Assembly: GCF_023635005.1 (NCBI RefSeq)
Contig: NZ_JAMLJM010000007.1
Location: 1 to 64,000 of the forward strand
Origin: Flavobacterium luminosum
GTDB taxonomy: Bacteria; Bacteroidota; Bacteroidia; Flavobacteriales; Flavobacteriaceae
Length of the DNA: 64,000 nt
Reading direction: 5' to 3'
Part shown: positions 33,187-43,100 of the stretch, piece after piece
How positions within the stretch are numbered: position 1 is the first letter of the stretch
How the letters are laid out: each line of letters begins with the position of its first letter
Translations under genes and position numbers: made by a program
Notes under the pieces: model-generated
Databases searched by the model: none
Told to the model about the DNA's origin: nothing
What the model saw: only the letters and a program-made list of their open reading frames with translations

Positions 33187-33194
33187 TATATTTG
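33187..33194 (+). promoter_or_regulatory. -7 promoter element of lepA
   Basis: TATATTTG, an exact TAnnTTTG match, 83 bases before the ATG. Confidence 0.5.
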
Positions 33195-33277
33195 CAGATT
33201 AAAAAGCCCTGAAAAACGCTTTTCAAAAGATTGTACGCAACTATTGACAATCTGATAAATACAGACAAAGAACGAAG

Positions 33278-35074
33278 ATGAAGCATATTAGAAATTTTTG
33301 CATTATTGCACACATAGACCACGGAAAAAGTACTTTGGCAGACCGATTACTATCGGCCACACAAACGGTTTCAGCCCGTGAAGAAAAAGCCCAGCTATTA
33401 GACAACATGGACCTTGAGCGCGAACGTGGCATCACTATTAAAAGTCACGCGATACAGATGGAATATACCTACAAAGGCGAACAATATATTTTGAATCTAA
33501 TCGACACTCCTGGTCACGTAGATTTCTCGTACGAAGTTTCTCGTTCTATCGCGGCGTGTGAAGGTGCTTTGCTTATTGTAGATGCTGCACAAAGTATTCA
33601 GGCACAAACCATTTCTAATTTATATCTAGCATTAGAAAATGATTTAGAAATCATCCCGGTACTAAACAAAGTCGATTTACCTAGTGCAAATCCAGAAGAA
33701 GTAAGTGACGACATTATCGATTTATTAGGATGTAAATTAGAAGATATTATTCACGCTTCAGGAAAAACTGGCTTCGGTGTCGAAAATATCTTAGCAGCCA
33801 TTATTGAAAAAATTCCTGCTCCGCAAGGTAATCCAGACGAACCTTTACAAGCCTTAATTTTCGACTCTGTATACAATCCGTTTAGAGGAATTGAGGTTAT
33901 TTTCCGTGTTAAAAATGGAGAGATTAAAAAAGGTCAAAAAATTAAATTCATGGCTACCGGCAACGAATATTTTGCCGATGAAATTGGCACCTTGAAACTT
34001 AATCAAGTTCCTAAAGACAAAGTATCTACTGGAGATGTTGGTTATTTAATTTCGGGTATTAAAGAAGCGAAAGAAGTAAAAGTAGGAGACACCATTACCG
34101 ATGCTAAAGTTCCTACTACCAATATGATTCAAGGTTTCGAAGACGTAAAACCAATGGTATTTGCCGGTATATATCCGGTAGACACTGAAGATTACGAGGA
34201 ACTTCGCGCTTCCATGGAAAAACTACAGTTGAATGATGCTTCTTTAGTATTCACAGCTGAAAGTTCTGCCGCATTAGGATTTGGTTTCCGTTGTGGATTC
34301 TTAGGAATGCTACACATGGAAATTATCCAAGAGCGATTAGAACGTGAGTTCAACATGACGGTAATCACAACGGTTCCCAACGTATCGTATTTGGCGTACA
34401 CCAAAAAAGATCCGGAAACACCATTTGTGGTAAACAACCCATCGGATTTACCAGAACCTTCAAAACTAGACCGAGTAGAAGAACCCTATATCAAAGCAAC
34501 TATCATTACCAAAGCCGATTTCGTGGGTAACGTAATGAGTTTGTGTATCGAAAAAAGAGGTTTAATTACCAATCAAACCTATTTAACTACAGAACGTGTT
34601 GAATTGAATTTTGATATGCCGCTAGCAGAAATTGTATTCGATTTTTACGATCGTTTAAAAACCGTTTCTAAAGGATACGCTTCATTTGATTACCACCCAA
34701 TAGGAATGCGTACTTCCAAACTAGTTCGCTTGGACGTCTTGTTGAATGGACAAAACGTAGATGCTTTATCGGCGTTAATTCACGAAGACAATGCCTACAA
34801 CATCGGTAAGAAAATGTGTGAAAAATTACGAGAATTAATCCCGCGTCAGCAATTCGACATTCCAATTCAGGCTGCTATCGGAGCTAAAATTATTGCTCGT
34901 GAAACCATTAAAGCCTTGCGTAAAGACGTAACTGCAAAATGTTACGGTGGAGATATTTCTCGTAAACGTAAACTATTGGAAAAACAAAAAGCCGGTAAAA
35001 AACGTATGCGTCAAGTAGGAAACGTAGAAATTCCTCAATCGGCGTTTATGGCCGTTCTTAAATTGAATGATTAA
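33278..35074 (+). CDS. lepA: elongation factor 4 (LepA)
   Basis: A 598-residue ribosomal GTPase that back-translocates or helps assemble ribosomes under stress. G motifs are [15 protein letters not shown] (G1), RGITIKS (switch I), DTPGHVDF (G3) and NKVD (G4). The LepA-specific C-terminal domain is intact ([28 protein letters not shown]). Length is normal. It is monocistronic between a promoter at 33187 and a terminator at 35101. Confidence 0.97.
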   Translation: MKHIRNFCIIAHIDHGKSTLADRLLSATQTVSAREEKAQLLDNMDLERERGITIKSHAIQMEYTYKGEQYILNLIDTPGHVDFSYEVSRSIAACEGALLIVDAAQSIQAQTISNLYLALENDLEIIPVLNKVDLPSANPEEVSDDIIDLLGCKLEDIIHASGKTGFGVENILAAIIEKIPAPQGNPDEPLQALIFDSVYNPFRGIEVIFRVKNGEIKKGQKIKFMATGNEYFADEIGTLKLNQVPKDKVSTGDVGYLISGIKEAKEVKVGDTITDAKVPTTNMIQGFEDVKPMVFAGIYPVDTEDYEELRASMEKLQLNDASLVFTAESSAALGFGFRCGFLGMLHMEIIQERLEREFNMTVITTVPNVSYLAYTKKDPETPFVVNNPSDLPEPSKLDRVEEPYIKATIITKADFVGNVMSLCIEKRGLITNQTYLTTERVELNFDMPLAEIVFDFYDRLKTVSKGYASFDYHPIGMRTSKLVRLDVLLNGQNVDALSALIHEDNAYNIGKKMCEKLRELIPRQQFDIPIQAAIGAKIIARETIKALRKDVTAKCYGGDISRKRKLLEKQKAGKKRMRQVGNVEIPQSAFMAVLKLND

Positions 35075-35100
35075 AGAGATTTAAAAATAAAATATTGAAC

Positions 35101-35133
35101 AAACCCAATGACAAAAGTTATTGGGTTTTTGTT
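35101..35133 (+). terminator. terminator after lepA
   Basis: A 12-bp stem with one G-T pair (35101-35112 with 35117-35128), loop AAAA, T-tract. Confidence 0.85.
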
Positions 35134-35148
35134 TGAACTATTACTTTG

Positions 35149-35156
35149 TAACTTTG
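35149..35156 (+). promoter_or_regulatory. -7 promoter element of thiL
   Basis: TAACTTTG fits TAnnTTTG, with a TTG at 35129-35131 spaced 17 bases upstream; the ATG lies 27 bases downstream. Confidence 0.5.
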
Positions 35157-35183
35157 CAATATTAAAACTTTGTAACTCATATC

Positions 35184-36227
35184 ATGATCGAAGATAAAAC
35201 CCCTCAAAGAACCAGCCTTTCACAATTGGGCGAATTTGGATTAATAGAACATTTAACCAAGCATTTTGAAATTAAAAACGAATCGACACTGAAAGGAATT
35301 GGTGACGATGCTGCCGTTTTGAATTTTGGCAATAAAAAAGCAGTAATTTCGACTGATTTACTTATTGAAGGTGTTCATTTCGATTTGGCCTACGTGCCTT
35401 TAAAACATTTAGGATACAAAGCCGTTACAGTCAATTTATCGGATATTTATGCCATGAATGCCAAGGCAACACAAATAACGGTTTCCTTAGCAGTTTCCAA
35501 TCGTTTTCCGTTAGAAGCTTTAGAAGAATTGTATGCTGGAATTACTTTGGCGGCTAAACAGTATAAAGTAGACGTGGTGGGAGGTGATACCACCTCATCA
35601 CAAAAAGGATTAATAATATCGATTACCGCTATTGGTGAAGCTCAAGAAGAAGACATTGTTTATCGTAACGGAGCCAAAGAAAATGATTTATTGGTAGTTT
35701 CTGGAGATTTGGGTGCTGCCTATATGGGATTACAAGTGCTAGAAAGAGAAAAACAAGTGTTTCAAGTGAATCCTAACAATCAACCGGATTTAGATAATTA
35801 TACTTATTTAATTGAACGTCAGTTAAAACCAGAAGCCCGTCAGGATATTCCAGAAATATTGAAAGCTTTAGAGATAAAACCTACGGCTATGATTGATATT
35901 TCAGACGGATTGTCTTCGGAAATCATGCATTTGTGCAAACAATCGAATGTTGGTTGTAATCTATATGAAGACAAATTACCTTTAGATCCTCAATTTATCA
36001 ACGTCTGTGAAGAATTTAACATAGACAGTACAACTATCGCCCTAAACGGTGGAGAAGATTACGAATTGTTGTTTACCATTCCTATGGATGACTTCGATAA
36101 AATTAAAGGGAATCCTCACTTTACTGTAATTGGTCACATGACTCAAGCTAGTGAAGGCGTGCACTTGGTTACCCGTGCCAATACTAAAATAGAATTAAAA
36201 GCTAGAGGCTGGAACGGATTACAATAA
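35184..36227 (+). CDS. thiL: thiamine-monophosphate kinase
   Basis: A 347-residue ATP-dependent enzyme that makes thiamine diphosphate from the monophosphate, the last step of thiamine synthesis. Family motifs are GIGDDAAVL near residue 37, a VISTDLLIEGVHFDL metal site, VVGGDTTSSQKGLIIS near residue 133 and IDISDGLSSEI near residue 238. It is monocistronic. No thiamine-pyrophosphate riboswitch was recognised upstream. Confidence 0.95.
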   Translation: MIEDKTPQRTSLSQLGEFGLIEHLTKHFEIKNESTLKGIGDDAAVLNFGNKKAVISTDLLIEGVHFDLAYVPLKHLGYKAVTVNLSDIYAMNAKATQITVSLAVSNRFPLEALEELYAGITLAAKQYKVDVVGGDTTSSQKGLIISITAIGEAQEEDIVYRNGAKENDLLVVSGDLGAAYMGLQVLEREKQVFQVNPNNQPDLDNYTYLIERQLKPEARQDIPEILKALEIKPTAMIDISDGLSSEIMHLCKQSNVGCNLYEDKLPLDPQFINVCEEFNIDSTTIALNGGEDYELLFTIPMDDFDKIKGNPHFTVIGHMTQASEGVHLVTRANTKIELKARGWNGLQ

Positions 36228-36242
36228 TAAATTATAAAAAAC

Positions 36243-36290
36243 CCCAAGTTCTTGTAGACATTATGTTGAAGAACTTGGGATTTTATATTT
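36243..36290 (+). terminator. terminator between thiL and trpS
   Basis: A perfect 11-bp stem (36243-36253 with 36269-36279) with a 15-base loop, T-rich afterwards. Convergent genes may share it. Confidence 0.75.
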
Positions 36291-36299
36291 TAGGGAATC

Positions 36300-37271
36300 T
36301 TATTCGAAACCTAATTTTATTCTTACTTTTTTCAGAACTCCATCAGCTACTTTAGAAGCTCTTTCGGCACCTATTTTTAACAACTGATCTACTTCCTCTA
36401 GGTGATTCATGTAATAATTGTAACGCTCTCTTTCTGTTGCGAATTTATCAATTATCAACTCATACAAAGCTTGTTTGGCATGACCGTAACCATAATTACC
36501 ACCTAAATAATTGGCTCTCATCGCCTCTGTTTGTTCCGGAGTGGCCAATAATTTATAAAGTGCAAAAGCATTACAAGTATCTGGATTTTTAGGCTCTTCT
36601 AACGGAGTACTATCCGTTTCGATACCCATAATTTGTTTGCGAAGCGCTTTATCATCTAAAAAAATATTAATGGTATTGTTACGAGATTTACTCATTTTTT
36701 CACCATCAGTTCCCGGAATAATCATGATATGTTCCTCGATTTTAGCCTCGGGCAACACAAAAGTTTCTCCCATTTGATGATTAAAACGAGACGCAACATC
36801 ACGGGTAATTTCTAAATGCTGCAATTGATCTTTTCCTACTGGAACAAATTCGGCATCGTATAACAAAATATCAGCTGCCATCAGCATCGGATACGTAAAC
36901 AAGCCCGCATTAACATCGTCTAACCTATCGGCTTTATCCTTAAATGAATGTGCTAAGGTTAAACGTTGGAAAGGGAAGAAACAACTCAGATACCACGATA
37001 ACTCAGCAGTTTGTGGCACATCGCTCTGGCGATAAAAAACCACTTTATTAATATCTAATCCAAAAGCTAGCCAAGTAGCCGCCACACAATACGTATTGTT
37101 TCTTAAAATATCTCCGTTCTTGATTTGTGTTACTGAATGTAAATCGGCAATAAAAAGAAACGATTCGTTTTCGGGTAAATTTGCCATTTCGATAGCCGGA
37201 ATAATTGCGCCCAACAAATTTCCTAAATGGGGAGTCCCTGTACTTTGTACACCCGTAAGTATTTTTGCCAT
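36300..37271 (-). CDS. trpS: tryptophan-tRNA ligase
   Basis: A 323-residue class Ic synthetase that charges tRNA-Trp. The ATG at 37271 begins MAKILTGVQ, the normal family start; the longer frame adds 18 residues across the promoter. The HIGH-type signature is GTPHLGNLLGA near residue 14, and the KMSKS loop is present as GEKMSKSRNN near residue 195. A -7 element (reverse of CAAAGGTA at 37289-37296) supports the shorter start. Confidence 0.96.
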   Translation of the reverse strand: MAKILTGVQSTGTPHLGNLLGAIIPAIEMANLPENESFLFIADLHSVTQIKNGDILRNNTYCVAATWLAFGLDINKVVFYRQSDVPQTAELSWYLSCFFPFQRLTLAHSFKDKADRLDDVNAGLFTYPMLMAADILLYDAEFVPVGKDQLQHLEITRDVASRFNHQMGETFVLPEAKIEEHIMIIPGTDGEKMSKSRNNTINIFLDDKALRKQIMGIETDSTPLEEPKNPDTCNAFALYKLLATPEQTEAMRANYLGGNYGYGHAKQALYELIIDKFATERERYNYYMNHLEEVDQLLKIGAERASKVADGVLKKVRIKLGFE

Positions 37272-37288
37272 TGTTATTCTAATTTTCA

Positions 37289-37296
37289 CAAAGGTA
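37289..37296 (-). promoter_or_regulatory. -7 promoter element of trpS
   Basis: Reads TACCTTTG on the minus strand, 17 bases before the ATG at 37271. Confidence 0.55.
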
Positions 37297-37360
37297 CTTT
37301 TTTTTGTCAAAATTTTTGACTGCATTTCAAGCGAAGTCTAAAAAAGTTTAAAAAATTCCT

Positions 37361-37368
37361 TATGTTTG
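37361..37368 (+). promoter_or_regulatory. -7 promoter element of the structured RNA
   Basis: TATGTTTG fits TAnnTTTG and places the transcript start at about 37373, just at the 5' end of the structured RNA. Confidence 0.5.
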
Positions 37369-37372
37369 ATCT

Positions 37373-37450
37373 CTAACCCTGATGGCAGCAACTACCGCGT
37401 AGTGCGAACAGCAGGAACAAGGACTATTCACTGCCATGACGCTGGGTTAC
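37373..37450 (+). ncRNA. structured small RNA, possibly a divergent SRP (4.5S-like) RNA
   Basis: About 78 bases that fold as a rod: TAACCC (37374-37379) pairs with GGGTTA (37444-37449), and inside it ATGGCAG pairs with CTGCCAT. The apex has ACC, a GU-GCGA-AC tetraloop and then AGCAGG...AAGG, which resembles domain IV of bacterial signal-recognition-particle RNA (AGCAGCC-AAGG after a GNRA loop), although the 5' half of the symmetric loop is not canonical. A promoter sits immediately upstream, and plsC starts 12 bases after the fold. The alternative is a cis-acting leader of plsC. Confidence 0.55.
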
Positions 37451-37462
37451 TAAAAGAAATTT

Positions 37463-38236
37463 ATGAGATTGTTTAAAATACTGTTTTGGTGTCTTTGGCG
37501 GATTTGGTTCTATTGCTTGGCCATTATTCCTATTATTGTACTGTTTCCATTGGTACTCCTTAGTCTTTCCAAAGAAAGTTGGTACCCATTTTTCTTTAAA
37601 ATAGCCCGTTTTTGGGCGCACTTTATTTTGTGGGGATCAGGATTCTACTACAGCGTAAAAGCAGAACAAAAAATAAAACCACACAAAAGCTATATGTTTA
37701 TTGCCAACCATACGTCGATGACCGATATCATGCTGATGCTGGCTGTGGTGAAGAATCCTTTTGTGTTTGTGGGGAAAAAAGAGTTGGAAAAAATCCCAAT
37801 CTTTGGTCTTTTTTACAAACGAGCGGTCATATCCGTAGATCGGGACTGTCCTAAGAGCAGAATTGAAGTTTATGAACATGCGCAAAGAAGAATTGGACAA
37901 GAGCTGAGTATTTGTATTTTTCCGGAAGGTAAAGTTCCGGATGATGAAAGTGTCGTGCTAGATTCTTTTAAAGGTGGCGCTTTTAACTTAGCCATAGAGC
38001 ACAAACTCCCGATTGTTCCTATGACGTTTTACGACAATAAAGAACGTTTTTCGTATACTTTTTTTAGTGGTGCTCCTGGAAGACTTCGAGTAAAAATTCA
38101 TTCGTTTTTGGAAACTGACAAATTAAAAGATTCCGACAAAAAAGCATTAAGAGAACAAGCTCGAGACATTATCTTGCATGAATTGAAATCGGATAAAGCA
38201 TATATGAAAACTACACTAAAAGCGAAGAAACAGTAA
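37463..38236 (+). CDS. plsC: 1-acyl-sn-glycerol-3-phosphate acyltransferase
   Basis: A 257-residue membrane-bound acyltransferase that makes phosphatidic acid from lysophosphatidic acid. Two N-terminal hydrophobic segments precede the catalytic HX4D motif (NHTSMTDI near residue 86) and the substrate-binding FPEGKVPDDE near residue 154. The start lies 12 bases after the structured RNA. REP-like elements begin three bases after the stop codon. Confidence 0.92.
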   Translation: MRLFKILFWCLWRIWFYCLAIIPIIVLFPLVLLSLSKESWYPFFFKIARFWAHFILWGSGFYYSVKAEQKIKPHKSYMFIANHTSMTDIMLMLAVVKNPFVFVGKKELEKIPIFGLFYKRAVISVDRDCPKSRIEVYEHAQRRIGQELSICIFPEGKVPDDESVVLDSFKGGAFNLAIEHKLPIVPMTFYDNKERFSYTFFSGAPGRLRVKIHSFLETDKLKDSDKKALREQARDIILHELKSDKAYMKTTLKAKKQ

Positions 38237-38238
38237 TT

Positions 38239-38441
38239 AGTGAGTAGTGATTAGTGAATGGTGAATGGTTAAGACATACCCGTTTGTTCGAGTGTTTTTG
38301 TTGCAATGCAATGGAAACAAAAATGTATCGAGAACTCTCCGTTTAGTGAATAGTGAGCAGTGAATTGTGAATGGTTAAGACTTTCCCGTCTGTTCGAGTG
38401 TTTTTGGTGGAGTGCAACGGAAACAAAAATGTATCGAGAAC
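38239..38441. repeat. two copies of composite repeat element B
   Basis: Each copy has a tract of degenerate 7-base units (AGTGAGT AGTGATT and so on; 38239-38273 and 38345-38379) followed by an imperfect hairpin beginning GTTCGAGTG and ending TATCGAGAAC (38286-38335 and 38392-38441). The same composite occurs after recX and, in part, upstream of bioA. The stretch between plsC and the lipoprotein gene holds nothing else recognisable. Confidence 0.75.
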
Positions 38442-38519
38442 TTTTTGTAAACAAACATAGTGCAAGTTTTCGATACATTTTTTAATCAGAAATCACTCCA
38501 ATTGACGTAAAACTTAAGA

Positions 38520-38933
38520 TTACGGCACTACGGGAACTTCTACTTCTTCAAAAATATTTTGTCCTTGGGTATCTTTACCTTTCCAAAACTTAAAAATGTA
38601 ACTGCTTTCAGTAGTAGGTTTGAATTTTAAAATCTCAGTCACCGGATTCGTCGTAGGTGGAACACATCCTTTTTGTTCAAATACAGTAGTATAAATAGCC
38701 ACTACCCTAACGTTAAGATCTTTCTGGTAATAAAACCCATCGAAAAGGTAACACGTCGTAGGACGAACATATCGAATAGGCAATTCATAGACACTATCCT
38801 TTTTAAATTCGGTCGGGAGTACCGCACTTTCTACCGGTAAAATTTCACCATGATAAGGAACACTATCATCGTCCCATAAACCACAACTGCTCACCGACAA
38901 GAAAATCAGGCATAAGAAAACAAACTTTTTCAT
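38520..38933 (-). CDS. lipoprotein of unknown function
   Basis: A 137-residue protein with a lipoprotein signal (lipobox VSSCG, Cys17) and an acidic DDDS stretch after it, which favours export to the outer membrane or surface. The mature part is beta-rich (YELPIRYVRPTTCYLFDGFYY, ESSYIFKFWKG), with a pair of Cys. No family was recognised. It is a single gene between REP elements and the recA terminator. Confidence 0.7.
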   Translation of the reverse strand: MKKFVFLCLIFLSVSSCGLWDDDSVPYHGEILPVESAVLPTEFKKDSVYELPIRYVRPTTCYLFDGFYYQKDLNVRVVAIYTTVFEQKGCVPPTTNPVTEILKFKPTTESSYIFKFWKGKDTQGQNIFEEVEVPVVP

Positions 38934-38985
38934 TTCATTTGCGATTATTGATTACATAAAATTACAAAAAATAGATTTAAAAAAA

Positions 38986-39009
38986 ATAGCCACTCTTACG
39001 AATGGCTAC
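38986..39009 (-). terminator. terminator after recA
   Basis: Minus-strand stem TAGCCATT/AGTGGCTA with one G-T pair (between about 39008 and 38987), followed by a long T-tract. Confidence 0.75.
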
Positions 39010-39014
39010 TTGCT

Positions 39015-40019
39015 TTAATTTTCTTGTTGTTTGATCAACTCTTTTATTTTTATTTCTAATTCTTCGGCTAACTCAGGGTTGTCTTTAATCAATGATTTCA
39101 CGGCATCGCGACCTTGTCCTAATTTAGTGTCTCCATAACTAAACCAAGAACCAGCCTTTTTGATAATATCGAACTCTACGGCTAAATCTAAAATTTCACC
39201 GGTTTTAGAAACCCCTTCGCCATACATAATATCGAATTCGGCAGTTCTAAAAGGAGGTGCCACTTTGTTTTTTACTACTTTTACTTTGGTTCTGTTTCCT
39301 AAAACATTTTCACCGTCTTTAATTTGAGACGAACGACGAATATCCAAACGTACCGAAGCATAGAATTTTAACGCGTTACCTCCCGTAGTCGTTTCAGGAT
39401 TACCAAACATTACTCCAATTTTTTCACGCAATTGGTTGATAAAGAAAACCGTACAATGTGTTTTACTGATCGTAGCCGTTAACTTACGTAAAGCTTGTGA
39501 CATTAAACGAGCATGAAGACCCATTTTGGAATCCCCCATCTCCCCTTCGATTTCACTTTTTGGTGTTAAGGCAGCTACCGAGTCAATTACCACAATATCG
39601 ATGGCTCCAGAACGGATAAGGTTTTCGGCAATTTCTAAAGCCTGCTCTCCGTTATCTGGCTGAGAGATGATTAAGTTATCGATATCTACACCTAATTTTT
39701 GTGCATAGAAACGGTCAAAGGCGTGTTCAGCATCAATAAACGCTGCTATTCCACCCGCTTTTTGAGCTTCGGCAATGGCATGTAATGTCAAGGTAGTTTT
39801 ACCCGAAGATTCCGGACCGAAAATCTCGATGATTCTTCCTCTCGGATAACCATTAACCCCCAAAGCCAAGTCTAATCCCAAGGATCCCGAAGGAATCACT
39901 TCTACTTCTTCAATGGCTTTGTCGCCCATTTTCATTACGGTTCCTTTTCCGTAGGCTTTGTCTAATTTATCTAAGGTAAGCTGTAATGCTTTTAGTTTGG
40001 CTTCTTTTTCTGCACTCAT
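39015..40019 (-). CDS. recA: recombinase RecA
   Basis: A 334-residue recombinase for homologous recombination and SOS induction. Walker A is [10 protein letters not shown] near residue 69, Walker [11 protein letters not shown], and the DNA-binding loops lie around [25 protein letters not shown] sequence and [14 protein letters not shown]. The C-terminal tail is short. Its negative regulator recX lies on the other side of the large T9SS gene, transcribed in the opposite direction. Confidence 0.98.
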   Translation of the reverse strand: MSAEKEAKLKALQLTLDKLDKAYGKGTVMKMGDKAIEEVEVIPSGSLGLDLALGVNGYPRGRIIEIFGPESSGKTTLTLHAIAEAQKAGGIAAFIDAEHAFDRFYAQKLGVDIDNLIISQPDNGEQALEIAENLIRSGAIDIVVIDSVAALTPKSEIEGEMGDSKMGLHARLMSQALRKLTATISKTHCTVFFINQLREKIGVMFGNPETTTGGNALKFYASVRLDIRRSSQIKDGENVLGNRTKVKVVKNKVAPPFRTAEFDIMYGEGVSKTGEILDLAVEFDIIKKAGSWFSYGDTKLGQGRDAVKSLIKDNPELAEELEIKIKELIKQQEN

Positions 40020-40104
40020 TATTCCTAAATTTTATATCCAATAATTTTTAGTAAAAATAGGTGTTTTTTGTCGTAATGAAATAACAAGTTTTCAACAAAA
40101 AAGA

Positions 40105-40129
40105 AAATCCCTCTGTTACAGAGGGATTT
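40105..40129 (-). terminator. terminator after the large T9SS gene
   Basis: An 11-bp stem (40105-40115 with 40119-40129; core ATCCCTCTG/CAGAGGGAT), T-rich on the minus strand. Confidence 0.85.
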
Positions 40130-40156
40130 GTAAGATTTCTAAAATACGATATTGTA

Positions 40157-43100
40157 TTAGTACATGATTTTTTTGCTCACTACCTGACCGTTTTCCAAGG
40201 TCACTTTCACGATAAGTGCTTGGTTGTTTTTCATGATAGTAGCTTCTTCGGCCTGATAGCCTTTTACTTGTTTTTTATAGGCTAGAAGCTGTCCTAATAC
40301 ATTATAGATGTCGTACGACTGAATCGCTTCTGTTTTAGAATCAATAACGATAGCGTGATCCGATCCGTAGATTTTTACACCTTCAGCTATCGTTTCAAAA
40401 TCGGTATTGCCTAGTGCCTGATCGGTGTAACGTAAGATAAAACGATCGTTGATGACACCTTTGTTCGCCGTAAACTGATAAGGTGCAAATGTAAGGTCAT
40501 GAATCGTTTGATTTAATTTGTCTTCTACATATATTTTTTGTTTCGTAGTAGCAAACAACCCGTCGAGCGTACCTATGGCAATAGTATACGTACCATCTGT
40601 TGGCAATTGAACTCCTAACGGCACCTTATCATTAACATCAAACGGTAGTGTTCTTGCCTGAATATCAAAGATCGTATTGTTATTGATGGAATGGAAACCT
40701 AAATCGGATCTGTAATCTGCTTTAGAATCGAAATAAAAATCGTCATCATTTGTAGCGCCTTCCACATAAGCCACCACTTGTGTAGTAACTGATTTGTTAG
40801 CATCTAATAGATCTAACCAAATTCTATGTTTCTCGCGAGAGGATTTCCCTTTAGACATTGTTCTGAAAAACTGACTGTTATTGAACACACGACTTCTTTG
40901 TGTATTGCTAAACTGAAGATTAGCCGATGAACCAATTGCCTCTTTCATTTTTACGAAATATCCTTGACCTGCGGCTATTTTACCATCAAATGCACCTGCT
41001 GGAATAGACGCAGTACCATTATAAGAAACATAATCTGTAGAAACATAATTATACGTAAATGTTTGATAGTATGGACTAACTGTAGAAGTAGGCCCCGTTA
41101 GATGTCTCCATAGATATATTGTTCCGTCTTCTAGAACACTACTATTTTGTATTGCAAAAGTCTCGGCATCTATAGCTGACGGATATGGATTTCCGACCAA
41201 GTTCCAGTTGTCATCAAACTCTGTAATCGGAGCATTAACCCCAGGAAAAGGTACTGTGATAGTCCCCTTGATAATTGGTTTATTTATCAATGCATTATTA
41301 AACAAACTACCTGAAAAAGTAACGGTCTGTGTTGAATCACCATTTGGAACTCTAAAAATATAACCCTTACCTATCTGCATAGCGGCATCTGCCGTACCTA
41401 CCCAGTTTCCTTGCCCATATCCAGTTGGGTTCACTACATCGGTATCCCATTCATACAAACGACTGTAAGGAATAGATGAAAAAGGAGCCGAAATTATTGG
41501 CGAAGACCAATAAACATAGTCTAAAGATTTAGTATTTTCTGCAATTCGAGTCATCGAATGCGTTCCGCTACCAGAGTAATTACCCAAATCGTTGCGTTGC
41601 ACTAACGAACCATCGTCTTGAATAGTAATAGCTCCATTGTTGGTCACACTATACTGAACATCCACATAATCGTTAGAAGCAATATTTAATGTTCTCGTAG
41701 CGTTTACAGTTAAATTCCCGTTAGCAATAATATCATTAGACACAGAAGTATCAAAATTATTGTTCAGAATCACATTATAAAACTCTTCGGTACTGCCATT
41801 AACGTTATTATTGATGATTTGAGGGGCACTTCCTGTAAAATGAATGGTTCCGTTTCCTTCTTCAAAAGCTGTGTTTCCAGCATTGTTCGTCCAATTTCCA
41901 TACAAGTTTAATCTACTTGCCGCATTATTCATGGTTAAAGAACTGCCACCATCTATTGTGAGATTATTAGAAAAAGCACCTGTTGGAAATTTTGCTGTTG
42001 AAGCACCAATTACCGGTTGATTGGCCACACTAGGAATCACAACATCTGTAGTTGATTTTGGCACTGCCAAGCCTTCCCAGTTACTGCATTTAAACCAATC
42101 TGTATCGGTAAAACCTGTCCAGGTTCCGTCCGGATTGGAAGTTGTAACTGTAAAAGGTTTTCCAACTGCATTATCATTAGCACTTGGATTAAAATTTTCT
42201 GTGGTACTTAAACAATTGTCATTTGTAGGTGAAGACCAGTTACCCAAATTCATAATGGCCCCTAAAATCTGATTTTTAGAACCGGTATGCAAACCACTGT
42301 TTTGGTAATATCTAACACCTTCCAGAGAAGAAGCTTCAATATTAAAACATTCCAAATCTTCCGGCAGTCTAGACACTCTTCCGGCAGATGTATTAGCAGA
42401 TGAAACAGCAGAAGTAAACGGCACCCATGAAGCCCCATTTGTCAAACCGAACAAAACTCTTCCGTTAAAAAGGTTGTATCGATTAGTGCCAATTACCCCA
42501 AAAGGAGTAAAATTTCCCTGCATAATATAAATCTGATCGGATTCTGTCGAGGAAATATTACATTGATTGGCATTTGTTGTCACATTAAAATCTGTCGTTA
42601 CAACATCATTAATTCGGATGTCGTTTACAGTAAAGACATTGGCTTTAAACGTAATAATGGAACCAGCTACAATAGGAGCTGTACCGTTCCATTTAAAAGT
42701 GATAATTCCCGGATCATCATAAGGATCGGTACTTCCGGAGTACCAACGGTCTGTTCGGGTGTTGGCTGCTGCACCTGATTCATATCTTGAGTTAACCACC
42801 ATAAATTCGGTACCCGGCAAAATATCAATCAAATTGGCAACATACAATTTATCCATTTGTGCTCCTCCGGAACAATCTGCCGCTGCCGAAACGGTAGAAT
42901 CATAACCAACAAAAATTAAATCACCCGGTCTGAAAACTGTTCCGGTTGCTGTAGCGTCATACGCCGTTGCAACAATATCGAAATTATAAAGTGCTTCATT
43001 ACTGTCATTGCTTGGAATATTCACCGTGTTGGTAAATGTTCCGGCAATTGCGCTGTTAAAGGTAACGGTAAATGTTGTATTGCCTCCTGCCGGTATCGTT

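Noticed and set aside
33134..33322. Minus-strand frame across the lepA promoter
   Set aside because: It overlaps the lepA promoter element and start, lacks any recognised domain, and has no upstream signals.
35134..35183. Thiamine riboswitch upstream of thiL
   Set aside because: Only about 50 bases separate the terminator of lepA and the start, too short for the aptamer, and no conserved CTGAGA motif is present.
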